Assembly: GCA_963675135.1 (NCBI GenBank)
Contig: OY776119.1
Coordinates: 69,495,727-69,559,726, forward strand
Length of the DNA: 64,000 nt
Source: Galeopsis tetrahit
Taxonomy: Eukaryota > Streptophyta > Magnoliopsida > Lamiales > Lamiaceae
Direction: 5' to 3'
Position numbers and translations under genes: made by a program. Positions 21,901-32,177 of the stretch are shown one piece after another; the stretch's first letter is position 1, and every line of letters starts with the position of its first letter. The notes under the pieces were generated by a model, which did not search any database, was not told the origin of the DNA, and saw nothing but the letters and a program-made list of their open reading frames with translations.

Positions 21901-23278
21901 GAGAAAGACAATCCACTTCTGAGCTTCAGAAGAAATATCTTGAGTTGGAAAACATCAGCTGATCATAGAGCTGAACTGACCAAGCAGTTAGAATTGGCCA
22001 AAGAACACAACGTAAAGATGGAGGATGAGATTGAGAATCTCAAGCTGGCCAAGAATCAACTTGCTTTGTCTACTAAAGACTTGAAGTTAAGACTTTTAAC
22101 TTGCTCCAGCTCCTGTTGACCTTGACAGAGTTATAGAAGTCACTACCTCAAAGGCAACAGAACGGATGGGATAGAAGGCAACTGTTGTTCTGAACATTGC
22201 CAACGAGGATCATCTCAAGAAGCTTACTCAGGCGCTCACTTCCCATATTGAAGAAGCCAAAAAGGGGGAAGAAGAGGCCAGAGCTAAGTTATCAAATCAA
22301 GTGTCTTAACAACTGAAGAAAGTATCTAAAGATGCAACTGAGCAAATGAAGAAAGCAGCTGAAAACGCAGCTGAAATGATAAAGAAATTTTCTGATACTC
22401 AGTCTGATCTGGCTAAGAGATTAGCAGATGCAGAGGAGAAAATCAGAAGTTAGGAGAATCAGATGAAAACAGGCTCATCTCAATGGGGAATTTCCAAAAT
22501 TCCAACATTTTTAATGCCTTCTGGTTCTCACATTATACAGGTAACTGATGTTGCTGCTCTTATCAAAGAAAACATCATTCAGAAGCAATCAGATCAACCT
22601 GAAGCTGGAAAAGAGTCTGTAATCCAAATTGAGGATGAAGATGACCACGTTCCACTCGCCATAAGAAGAGGTCGAAGGCATGAGCAATCAGATGAGGAAC
22701 GTCGTCAGCTAAAGCTGAAAAGAAAGAATGCTGCTCAATTTGACGCTGACTACAAAAGAAGGAAGACCATCCAGAAAAAGAAGGAACAATCTGAGAATGT
22801 TGATGAAGAACTCCCTGAAGCTACAAATCAACAGATTGATGAATTCCTTGACCCAATTCACAATATAAGGTGGCTGAATCTGAAGAAAGAATGGCAGAAG
22901 ATATATTATCTTGCTCACAGATGGGGAGATCACGATCCAGAGACTGTCTTCAAATGCTTCGAAAGTTTTCTCACAGGAAAAGATGAAGAGTTCCCGAGTA
23001 TTATAATGAAAGAAGCAGCTGATAAGAACATCAACATCGTCTTGCATGGTTTTCCAGAATGGGAACCCGCTTCTACCGTCAATAACAAGAAGGATATGAG
23101 AGAAGCCGATCAAATTGTTAGCGAGATAGTTCTAGAGGATAAAATTAGGGACAAGCAGATTGTCCGTGAAGTAAAGAGAAGAGTCTATCAAGCTTTTAGG
23201 TCTATTGCAGACATTATTTATCCGGCTGAAGTAATTTACTTTGTATTTGTAATCCGAATTCCCTTTTGCTCTAATTAA
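18969..23278 (+). pseudogene. Sirevirus ORF3 (env-like), element 2, best colinear plus-strand copy
   Basis: Frames 18969-19670 and 19671-20471 are one frame broken by a single TAG at 19668 (element 1 has TGG there). Further frames are 20620-20826, 20892-21212, 21167-21478, 21324-21962 and 22463-23278. N-terminal segment: 'EGCVSFIGPHNANQVW', 'EDVADFYIF' and 'KYRDLFDIVTKIVMGHHSS'. Then come a Lys/Pro-rich linker, a Ser/Thr/Pro-rich region, acidic and coiled-coil-like stretches ('KKYLELE') and a C-terminal module 'IRWLNLKKEWQKIYYLAHRW'. An in-frame TGA at about 20469 sits at the same place as one in element 1. The original start region is frame-shifted, so the given start is a GTG. Cellular role unknown; no clear signal peptide or transmembrane anchor was seen. 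Confidence 0.7.
22259..22270 (+). other. PPT-like purine tract inside ORF3, element 2
   Basis: AAAAAGGGGGAA preceded by GAAGCC, in codons for Lys-Lys-Gly-Glu. It matches the core of the terminal PPT of the minus-strand Sire element at 41994-42005. Confidence 0.55.
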
Positions 23279-23555
23279 TACAAGTATTTATTTTTTCAGC
23301 TTCAAACAACTACTCATTGTCTTCTTTAGAAGCCATCTGCATTTTATTTTAATTAAGCTCTAATACATGTTATCTTAAGTACAGAACAGTTCTGATACAT
23401 ATTTTTGTGTGTTAGTAATATTATGATACTAGATATACATATCAAATGCTCTAATATTATTTATTAGTTCTGATATCTTATTTCCATAATCTTTGATGAT
23501 TTCAAAGTATATCCTAACTGATCTGATAACTTAGCTTAGTTAGTTTTGGCTTCAT

Positions 23556-23570
23556 AAAAAAAGGGAAAAT
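23556..23570 (+). other. Terminal PPT of element 2 (decayed)
   Basis: AAAAAAAGGGAAAAT directly before the LTR start at 23571, preceded by 'tttggcttcat'. The same context precedes the terminal PPT of the Sire element at 40882-53876, where the G-run is five long; here it is three. Confidence 0.7.
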
Positions 23571-25273
23571 TGTTGGGATATTCATCCAGCCCCTAATCTG
23601 ATTACAATGTATAGTTTAAGTTTTGATGGCCAAAACCAGGTCAGTAGAGTATAGGTTAGATAGATAATTTGTTATCTAGAACTAAGTTTCCTAAGTTGTG
23701 TTATAAAGCTTAGAAGTAAAGAAATATGTCTAAGTCTAGTCTGAGGAATCAGTTGTATAGATATCAGCTGATTACTCATCTGGTTATAGCGTGCGCCTGC
23801 TCAAAATATAAAGAGAAGAAGACATCAAGAGCTCAATAGTGAAATCAGATCTAAAGGTTGTTGTATACCTTATAGACTAAAAGATCTATATGATAATTTG
23901 CAGTCAAGTTTCAGAAGATAATTCAGCAGATATGAGCTCGCCTGATCTTGTCTCAAGAAGCCTCAATGATCATTCAAGTCAAGACTCATCTGAAGACTCA
24001 GGTGACAGTTAACATTTATGAATGAAACACCTTTACAAGTGTTAGTTCATTTATGATTAACTAAGTCATGGAAATAAAGGCTACAATAACAAAAGACAAA
24101 GAGAATGTCGGACTAAGATATGAATTGCTTAAACATAAGACAAGACAGTTGTTCAACTACCAAGCTGATGTGGACCAATGAGAAATCAACACGAAGCTAT
24201 GAAGTTGACTGAGTATTAGGTCGTACAGAGATCTACCAGATGAAGTACGAAGCATTTAATGCACATTACCTCTTGAGGCAATGTCGTACCAGAATATCTG
24301 CAAACAACATTCTCATGAAGATATCGATCATACTTAGAAAGATTTGGTGCAACGACTAGTTCTCACCAATGACTAGTTTCTGAAGTCCAAATCACTCTAT
24401 AAATACAGCACTTGTTCTTTGGAACAAGGTACCGGAAACCATACAAGCAAGAACTCTCTCTCTACGCATACAACTGATATCAAGAACAGTCAGTTTCGAG
24501 AAATGCATAAGTGTCGAGTTCTTTAGAGCCTGCAAAGTTTTCTAACTTTAGGGCTCTAAGTTTCTGATCCTAAGCCTACATAAAGAATCCTATCTTTAAT
24601 GCTTAGAACCAGTTGGTTATACACATATCCTTGTATTTTGTATAAACTCTGTAAATGTTACTTGTTACCTCACCAACAAGTAGATTCGTAGCCTCATATA
24701 GTACTTGAGGTTCTTGATCGAAAGTCTTCTCTTGGGACTATAAAGAAGCAAGATAGTGAATTTTCTCTATCTTATTAGAGAGAGTGGACATAGGATATTG
24801 AGATTTGAACCACTATAAATACTTGTGTTTTTATTGCTTACTTTACTATTCAGCATTCATATTCTTACAATTTATATTTGACAAAACGCAAAGATTTATC
24901 ATAGAGTCACAATCCATCAAGTGTTTGTTTTTATAATCACCAGATATCAAATCAGCTAAAATTAACTTGCATTGTTTTAAAGTCATTCTTTAAAGAGGAT
25001 TTCATAAAATTCCCACGAGTCTAAACACTTGGGGCCTACACATTTTCGCACCTATAGCTTTTGAGATAGCTTTCAAACTGACCAGCTAAATTCAGCAATC
25101 AGTAAGGTTGTTCTCTTAATCTGCTATAATACACTTTCGCACTCTTAGATCAGAACATCTTATTTGCATTTAGACGATAGAGTATATAACTCATCTGATC
25201 GACTAATCTGATCTTAACTCACGAAAAAGTTTTGAACATCTAGACACTCTATTCACCCCCCCATCCCCCTCTA
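23571..25273 (+). repeat. 3' LTR of Sire element 2, truncated at its right end
   Basis: Begins TGTTGGGATATTCATCC, the same opening as the other Sire LTRs here (read on the minus strand at 29543 and 53876). It has a TATA-box candidate at 24398-24405. The right part, 'ctattcaccccccc...cctctaga' near 25250, corresponds to the conserved LTR block 'ctattcaccccccctctaga'. In complete LTRs a further ~60 bp leads to the terminal CA; here sequence from a different ORF3 copy follows at about 25274. About 1.7 kb. Confidence 0.75.
24398..24405 (+). promoter_or_regulatory. LTR TATA box candidate
   Basis: TATAAATA inside the LTR. The same octamer appears on the minus strand of the other Sire LTRs, at 28810-28817 and 53230-53237, at a comparable place. 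It is the probable core promoter of the LTR. Confidence 0.5.
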
Positions 25274-25278
25274 GATTT

Positions 25279-27032
25279 TCAAGTGGAGATGAGGAGGAGT
25301 ATACTTATGAAAGTATGCTCAGAGGAGGAGCCATGGCTACTGTGGACAGTTTGTATCCACAACTTGCTAAATTTCCAAGAATTCAGAAGACATTTCATGA
25401 TCTAAGGATGCTTGTGGATGTAAAAGACAAGTCTATGATGGAGATATCACAAGTCATCCAAGATAAGGGTGCAAACTGGTGGCAAGTAGAGGAGAACAGA
25501 TTGCTACACTTTGCTGGAGTCTCAAAGACAAGATTTCTCACTGATGAGGAAGTATTTGCAAAGTTGGTAGCTGATAAGATTAATGAGGAGAAGGAGAGGA
25601 AAGCTAAGGGAATCAAACACCCTGAAAGTAGCTCAAATGATGATGATTCCCCTGATGATCCTTCAAACCCCTCAAAACCCAACCCTCCTGAAACCCCTCA
25701 AGCCAATCTCCCTAAACCTTCTGTATCAGAAAGACTCTCAAACCCTCCTAGAACCTATCATAGGAAAGGCTCTGTATCTTCAGAGGTGTTGACCAAGGGT
25801 GGTAACACAACCAAAGACACATCTGCCAATGAAGGTTCTTCTGAACCCAAGGCACAGCCTAAAGATGTGGAAGTTCCTGTATTAGAGGCTGGTTTGGTTA
25901 AGGCCTATTCAGTGTCAGGAGAGTTGGACACTGATCAGCCCTTAATCATTCAGGATGACTCAGTGGCTGATGATATAAGCACTGTGATCTCCCCACAACT
26001 GCCATCTTTGAACCTTGTTGAAGGTGGAGATGCTGCAGGTTTAGGTGTTGGAGTTGAAAAGGAAAATCTAGTGGAAAAACCAGAGGGAGTAGAGGATGAT
26101 AGAGAGATGGTGATTACTAGAATAGTGAGTGTACCACCAAATGAGGGTGATATAAGTGAGGAAGGGCAGGCTATTCTTGAAGTCAAATCTGAACTTCAGG
26201 AATCCCTTGAGGAGAGGAGGCCTGTACCTTTAAGTGAGGACATTATAAATGAAGGGAGAAAAGAAATAGTTGAAAATGAGAAGAAGACTGCTGATGTATC
26301 AGAGTCTTATGAAAAAGAAATTGAGGGAGATAAGTGTGTATTTACTGACTCTTTTGATTTGTCTGATATTGCACGAATAAGCTTTGAAAAAATATTTGCA
26401 GATGAACTCTTGACAGATGCTCCCATCCAAGTTGATAGTGGATCAGCACAAGCCTTGCTTGGGATGCAATCAGAGAAGTTGGACTTCCTAGCTCAACAAG
26501 TTCAAACTGCTCATGCAGAAACTTCTGGAGCATTAGATGAGCATGGAAGAACTCTAGCCTCTGTTGAAATGAGATTAACTGGCTCTGAAGATGTGGTGTT
26601 ACCCACATTGGAAGCAAGAATTGAAGGAGTGGAATCTGGTCTTCAAACCATTTCCACTGAAGTTCACAAAGCCAAAGTCAGTATGGAAAATATCTCCAAC
26701 GAAGTCAAGAAGGATCAAAAGATGCTAAGAGACAACCATAATGCAAATGTTCAAGCTATCAGATTGACCATCAAGCAAGCTCTTGGCAAGAAGACAGCCT
26801 TGCAGAAGAAAAGAGCTGAAGAGCAAAGGCTAGCTATGGTGAAAGCAGCCTCTGAAATTTTTTCCCAAGAGGTATTGGCCAACATTGCTGAAGGTGCAGT
26901 AGCCAACCTCACTGAGCTTCTTAAGGCCCAACTGGATGCTTCTCTAAAGGCAACCATGGAGGAGGTTGTTCAACAGAAAATGAAGCCTGTTCTAGCTTTC
27001 CTTAGCTTGAGCAGTGATAGGATGCAAAATAT
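25279..27032 (+). CDS. Sirevirus ORF3 (env-like), copy A, open but truncated at both ends
   Basis: The frame stays open for about 580 codons; the first ATG is at 25315 and the frame is also open upstream to the LTR junction, so the N-terminus is missing. Parts in order: a globular N-terminal stretch ('FHDLRMLVDVKDKSMM', 'DKGANWWQVEENRLLHFAG'), a Ser/Pro/Asp-rich linker, an acidic region ('ELDTDQPLIIQDDSVAD'), then a Leu/Glu/Gln-rich probable coiled coil and a segment 'TELLKAQLDASLKATMEEV'. At about 27032 it runs into the inverted gag piece, and the last residues are chance. Copy B (29552-31609) is a clear homologue of its second half and shows what is missing. The absence of internal stops stands out among the decayed ORF3 copies here. 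Confidence 0.6.
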
Positions 27033-28006
27033 CTTCTTTTCTCATTAGAGACCTCATCTCTCCTTTCAGAAGATTTGTGATCCCTTCTGGTCCTAGAAGA
27101 GTCCCTGTTACTAGAGCCCTGAGAATCCTTATAGAATCTTTTGTATCTACCATAACGCTTGTTAAGTTTATCAAACCTCTTTATCATTAAGTTCAACTGA
27201 TCCTTAAGAGCAAGATCAGTACTATCTAGTTCATCTTTTATGCTTGAAGACTTAGACATAGATGATCTAGACTTCTTAGAGGTAGATGCCTTAAGTGCAA
27301 TACTCTTGGAGATTTCCTTCTCCCTATCACTACTTACTATTGGATCTTCTTCATCCAATTCAAACTCATGCGCCTTAAGGGTTTGGAAAGTGGTTTCAGC
27401 AGACCAGGTATCAATATCCTGTGTGGTTTTAATGATCATTTTGACCATTTTCCACCTGTCATCCAAAGCCTTAAGAATACGCAGATTGATCTCCCTATTG
27501 GTGTAAGTCTTTCCTAAAACATTCAAGTCATTCATAATCTTTGTAAAACGAGTATCTAGTTGGTCAATTGTTTCACCAGTCTTAATTTTGAATGATTCGA
27601 ACCGCTGAACAGCAGTGGATAGTTTGCTTTCCTTTATAAGAGAAGTACCCTCACAAATGATAGCTAACTTGTCCCACATCTCTTTGGCTGATTTACATTT
27701 TACTACTTTCCCAAGATACTCATTGGGAAGGGTATGCAAAATGTAATTCTTGGCCAAGCTGTCCAAGTTGTTCTGCCTCATTTCTTCAGTAGTTAAATCT
27801 AACCTGGGTTTAGGAACAAGAACAACAATGGCTTTTGTAGGTTCCAGTGTTGCAGTGTTGGGCACCATGGTAGTGATTGGCCCTTGTTTGATCACAGATA
27901 ACATCAAATCATGAGTTGAACTGAAAATGGCTTCCATCCTCAGCTTCCAGTAATCATAATCTGCCACTTTAAACTTAGGAAGTTTATTGATGTTAGTTTC
28001 TTCCAT
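27033..28006 (-). pseudogene. Sire copia gag, N-terminal fragment
   Basis: The minus-strand start is the ATG at 28006 ('MEETNINKLPKFKVADYDYW'). It continues with the copia gag-polypeptide signature: 'TEEMRQNNLDSLAKNYI', 'AKEMWDKLAIICEGTSLIK', 'TIDQLDTRFTKIMNDLNVLG' and 'REINLRILKALDDRWKM'. Homologous along its length to gag at 49832-52375. It ends abruptly after 'SSERRDEVSNEKR', before the zinc knuckle, at a junction with plus-strand ORF3 copy A. PBS and LTR lie correctly spaced on the right, so the 5' end of this minus-strand element is intact and everything downstream of mid-gag is lost. Confidence 0.85.
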
Positions 28007-28153
28007 GATAGAACAGACAGTTAAGATCAGTAGTATAGCAAGTAGATTCAGATAGACAAGTAAGATCAAGAAACAAGTATCAGTGATGAGAAACAGTTAG
28101 ACTTTCCCCAAAGTCTACAAGGTTATCAAGAAACAGCAGTCCGAAGAACTACT

Positions 28154-28165
28154 GCTCTGATACCA
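28154..28165 (-). other. PBS, initiator-Met tRNA type
   Basis: The minus strand reads TGGTATCAGAGC, two bases from the LTR edge at 28168. This is the standard plant copia primer site matching the 3' end of tRNA-iMet. Confidence 0.9.
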
Positions 28166-28167
28166 CT

Positions 28168-29543
28168 TGTTGGTCCCAAAGTTGAGTTAAGATTGAGTAA
28201 GCTAAGAAAAAGTCTAGAGGGGAGAGGTGAATAGACTTTTCAAATTCTATCAAAATATCAGAGTTTAAGTGCGGAAATGTGTTCTGTATATTATTGTTCT
28301 TATAATCAGATCAGTACTAACAGTATATCTTTTATACTCAACTTTTCTTTAAATATTTTCTTAGTAAACTTTACTGTTCTTGGTTAAACAAATATAAACA
28401 GATAATCAAAACAGAAAGTAAAGAACACAAGATTTTATAGTGGTTCGAAAAATGTCTACATCCACTCTCACAACTCCAGTCGTGATGTTTTATTACTCTT
28501 TTCTTCTTGAGTACTTGTAGCTTAGAGTCTCAAGGTTAAGACTTTGATATTTTCGATTATACCTCCAGGTATATCTTCGATCGACTAGTAATTTCACAAG
28601 TAACTAGCACACTTGTTTACAACGAATCACAAACTAAAAGTAAAGTAAAATTTCTCTTTGTAGTAGCCTTTGATTCTTCAATTCAGTACAGTGGCTTCTT
28701 CTCAGTTCGATCTTCTTCAACTCTGTGAGTTCTTGAATACTTGAATTCTCTTTGATTACTCTTGAATAATAATTGTATCAGTAGTCTTTTCAAGTAGAAG
28801 ATCACACGGTATTTATAAGATCTAGTATGACACTTAGCAGTTTGTGAAACTAACTCTCAACTAACTCATAACCGTTTCTTGTTGTAACTTCCTTTTTGTA
28901 ACCAACTTAAAACTTATCTTTCCAAGTCAGCATATATTCAAATATATCTTCAGTTACGCTTCAAATAAGTTATCCAAACTTATTCTTCAATCCAACTAAC
29001 TCAGCACAGTAAACTACTCTTCTCAGTTTTACTGCTCTTGGTCAGTCAGCACATTTCTTCCAAAACTGTTCTGCTTCCTTCGAAAATACTTCTCTTGATT
29101 TTCTGAGCTTCATCTTGACTTCTCTTGATAATCTTCATATCCTGAAGTAGTCTTCTGATGTCTCTTAGTCTTCTTTCTTTGATCTAATCTACTGCTCTGA
29201 ACTTTTACATGCTGAATACAATAGAATATAACTTTACAAATATACAAAACCTATCTATACATCAACTGAACTATATACAAATGAGTACATCTAAGTCCTA
29301 TACTATAAGCTGTCTATACAATACATTCTCAGCTTAGTTCCTTAATAGTTCATATAGCAGATCAGTAAAATACTAAGATCAGTAAACTCAGTTTTCATAA
29401 TACATTAAGATCAGTAAACTTATTTCATATAACTCAGTTAGAACAACATATAATCACATATATCATTAACTTCAAGTTGCTTTTGGCCATCAAAACATAC
29501 AATCATCAATTAGAACATTGTTAGTAGGATTCATATCCCAACA
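28168..29543 (-). repeat. 5' LTR of the minus-strand Sire element fragment
   Basis: 1376 bp. On the minus strand it starts TGTTGGGATATGAATCC and ends 'gggaccaaca'. It has a TATAAATA candidate at 28810-28817 and shares blocks such as 'tagtggttcga' and 'tctacatccactctcaca' with the LTRs at 40882 and 52575, from which it is clearly diverged. No matching 3' LTR lies in the window. Confidence 0.85.
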
Positions 29544-29551
29544 ATACTTCC

Positions 29552-31609
29552 AAAGGAGAAGCTTGTTTGGTTAAAACCACACCAGTGTCAGAAGAGTTGG
29601 ACACTGACCAACTTTTAACCATTCAGGATGACTCAGTGGCCTTGGTATGCCCAAGCACTGTGATCTCCCAACAACTGCTCTCTATGAATCCTGTTGAGGA
29701 TGTAGAGAATGCAGGTTTAGGAGATGGAGTTGAAAAGGAGAATAGTCCTGAAAAACTAGAGGGTGATGAGGATGATAGTGAGGTAGTTATCACTAAAATT
29801 GTGAGTGTACCACCTCAAGAGGGAGATGGAGTTAGTGAGGAAGGACATGTTATTCTTGAAGTCAAATCTGAACTTCAAGATTCCCTTGATGAGAGGAGGC
29901 TTGTTCTTCATGATTGTGAGATCACATATGATGAAGGAGGAAAGAATCTAGTTGAAAATGAGGAGAAAGTTGTTGATGAGTCAGGGCTTTATGAAAAAGA
30001 AATTGAGGGTGATTATGCTAACAAGTTTTTCTTTGCAGATACTGCAGGTATTACACTTGACCAAATATTTGTTGCAGATGAATTTACAGATGCACCTGTC
30101 CAAATTGATGCAAGTTTATCCAATGCTACACTAGAAGAGCATTCAACAAAGTTGGACACCTTCGCCCAACAAGTGGGATTAGTTCATTCACACACCTCAG
30201 AGGCTCTGGATGAGCAAGGGAGAACACTAGCCTTAGTTGGACACCTTCGACCAAGAAGTGCTTGCCAAGATCTCTGAATCTGCAGTGGCCAACTTCACTG
30301 AGCTCCTCAAGGCCGACTTGGATGCATCACTTAAGGCCACAATGGAGGAGGTTGTTAAGCAGAAGATGAAGCATGTTCTTGCTTTCCTTAGCATGAGCAG
30401 TGACAGGATGCAAAACATTCATGATGAGAATGTTTATCTTCTTGAAGAGATCAAGTCCCTGAACCAGGCCCAATCCTTATTGGCTACTACAATGAGTGAC
30501 CTTAAGCCCCAATGTTTTGATGTTGCCAAAAAGGGGGAAAGTGAAAGAGCTAGAGCCAAAGGTGCCTTGAAGATTGGTGAAGGCAGCAAAGGAAAAGAGC
30601 AAGTGCCTGAGATTTAAGGGAAATGCAAGAAAGTAATGGACATAGAGGATCTGGATGAAGAAGAGCAATTGGCTATTGCATTGAAGAACTCTATGTCCTC
30701 AGTTCAAGAAGAAAGTGCTAGATGGCAGCAAAGGCCAGGTGGAGAGTCAGCAGGCTTAGACAAGCAAGCTGAAGATGATGTCCAAGTCAGGGGGAAGGTC
30801 AAGAAAACAAGAAGAGTAAGAGAAGAGAAGAGAGCTTCACTGATTTTCCAAATAACCTGGACTTGCCTGCTGAGTTCAGAATTGATGAGGAACCTATACC
30901 AAAGAAGAGCAAGACTGCTTAAGAAACTGCTGAAGAAGAAGTGGCCAAGAGCCCTGAAAAGAAGAAGATTCCAGTCTTAGCTGATGATCCTTCAAAATTG
31001 TTTAAAGAAGGCTTTGGAAAGGATCCCGAGACTCAGCACAAATTGTCCATGATGAGAGCACAAGAGAAGATGGAAGCTCTCATGGAAGCAAACAGAGCCA
31101 GAGATTTAAGAAGAGAGAACTTTCAGAAGCCAAGAAGAAAGAGACCATCTTACACCAAGCTAAAGCCACAGCTACTGATCAAGATGGACACCAAGTATCC
31201 TCATCTTGATAAATGGGTCCCAATCCAGCTGAATGATGAATGGGAGGAAGCTAAAAGAGAATTTGTTTATGACTTCTATGTCATAGGCAGATGGATGGAT
31301 GAAGATATTGAGTGTATTTTCACTCAATTTATGTATGACAATCATAGGGAGCATTACCATAAACTCTTTGTTGCTGCAGATATAGCAAGAGTGGAATTCA
31401 AAGCCCTTGGTCCCATCATCTACATGCCTCCTAAGTTGGCACAGGAAGACTACATTGATCAGCACAGAATTCTTTAAGAGTTCATTGACATTCTCAAGAT
31501 GGAGAAGCTGAAAGTTGGACCCAAGGGAACAAACAAGGAGATCATGGATCTTAAGAGAAGAGTTTGGGCACAGTATGGGATGGTGCCACCTCCTGAAGAT
31601 GATCTCTGA
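29552..31609 (+). pseudogene. Sirevirus ORF3 (env-like), copy B
   Basis: Frames 29567-30277, 30237-30617, 30636-30980 and 30941-31477, and on to the TGA at 31609. The first frame matches copy A from 'EELDTDQ' through 'TSEALDEQGRTLA'. A deletion near 30240 then joins it to 'ANFTELLKADLDASLKATMEEV' and 'MSSDRMQNIHDENVYLLEEI'. The C-terminal part holds a Lys/Arg-rich stretch and the module 'HLDKWVPIQLNDEWEEAK', 'VIGRWMDEDIECIFTQFMYD', followed after one stop at 31475 by 'NKEIMDLKRRVWAQYG'. This last module is the counterpart of the C-terminal modules at 22850-23200 and, on the minus strand, 42220-42580. The N-terminus is missing at the junction with the LTR ending at 29543. Confidence 0.65.
30528..30539 (+). 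other. PPT-like purine tract inside ORF3 copy B
   Basis: AAAAAGGGGGAA in codons for Lys-Lys-Gly-Glu, followed by 'SERARAK' coding. Same tract and same position in the protein as in the copies at 22259 and 42980. Confidence 0.55.
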
Positions 31610-31645
31610 AACTGCTAAGTTTCCGGAAGACCGAGCGTATATCCC

Positions 31646-32103
31646 TGTTAGGAATTGTGGCCAGTAGAACTACCTTTTAGTTCATACGTTCGTATCCCAC
31701 CCGTATGGCTGTGTGTCTTCTTATCTATTGAGAGTGTAATCATTAGATAGACTAGGCATTTCGACAGTGTATACCTTATACACTTAGTTCGTTTTTAGAA
31801 CAAGGCACCTGCCTCGTTTGTAGTTTCTTTTGTGAATGTTAATGCTGTAACATTTCACACAACATTTGTACTTGAAGATAAGTATTGAATTTCGCCGTAA
31901 GGCTAGCATAGATTTTTATTTATAAAATCTATGTTAAAAATTATTTCCATTGTGTCACGTTTGTTTTTAGTGTTTCAAGTCTTCCGCTGTGTGAATCATA
32001 ATTTCTGATATTCTGTTAGAGTCAGTGTTGTACCAATTGTCACAACATTTAGTACAACATTATTCTATTTTACTTAAACACTTCATACCACATCACACTT
32101 TCA
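31646..32103 (+). repeat. 5' LTR of a third plus-strand copia element
   Basis: 458 bp from TGTTAGGAATTG to 'cacactttca', placed directly before a PBS at 32106. It includes an A/T-rich 'tatttataaaatctatg' block. It lies 36 bp after the ORF3 copy B stop, so this element is inserted in or just after that copy. No partner LTR was found. The left boundary is inferred from the TG/CA rule. Confidence 0.6.
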
Positions 32104-32105
32104 GT

Positions 32106-32117
32106 TGGTATCAGAGC
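32106..32117 (+). other. PBS, initiator-Met tRNA type
   Basis: TGGTATCAGAGC, two bases after the LTR end. Standard copia primer site; it supports the LTR boundary and plus orientation. Confidence 0.9.
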
Positions 32118-32177
32118 AGATACCTGACGACACTAGGTTAGATCTTTGGTCAAGTGTGTTTTTAGTGTAGGTTAGCA

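Noticed and set aside
18969..23278. Calling ORF3 a true retroviral envelope
   Set aside because: No clear signal peptide, fusion peptide, furin-type site or membrane anchor was seen; env-like is kept only as the customary label.
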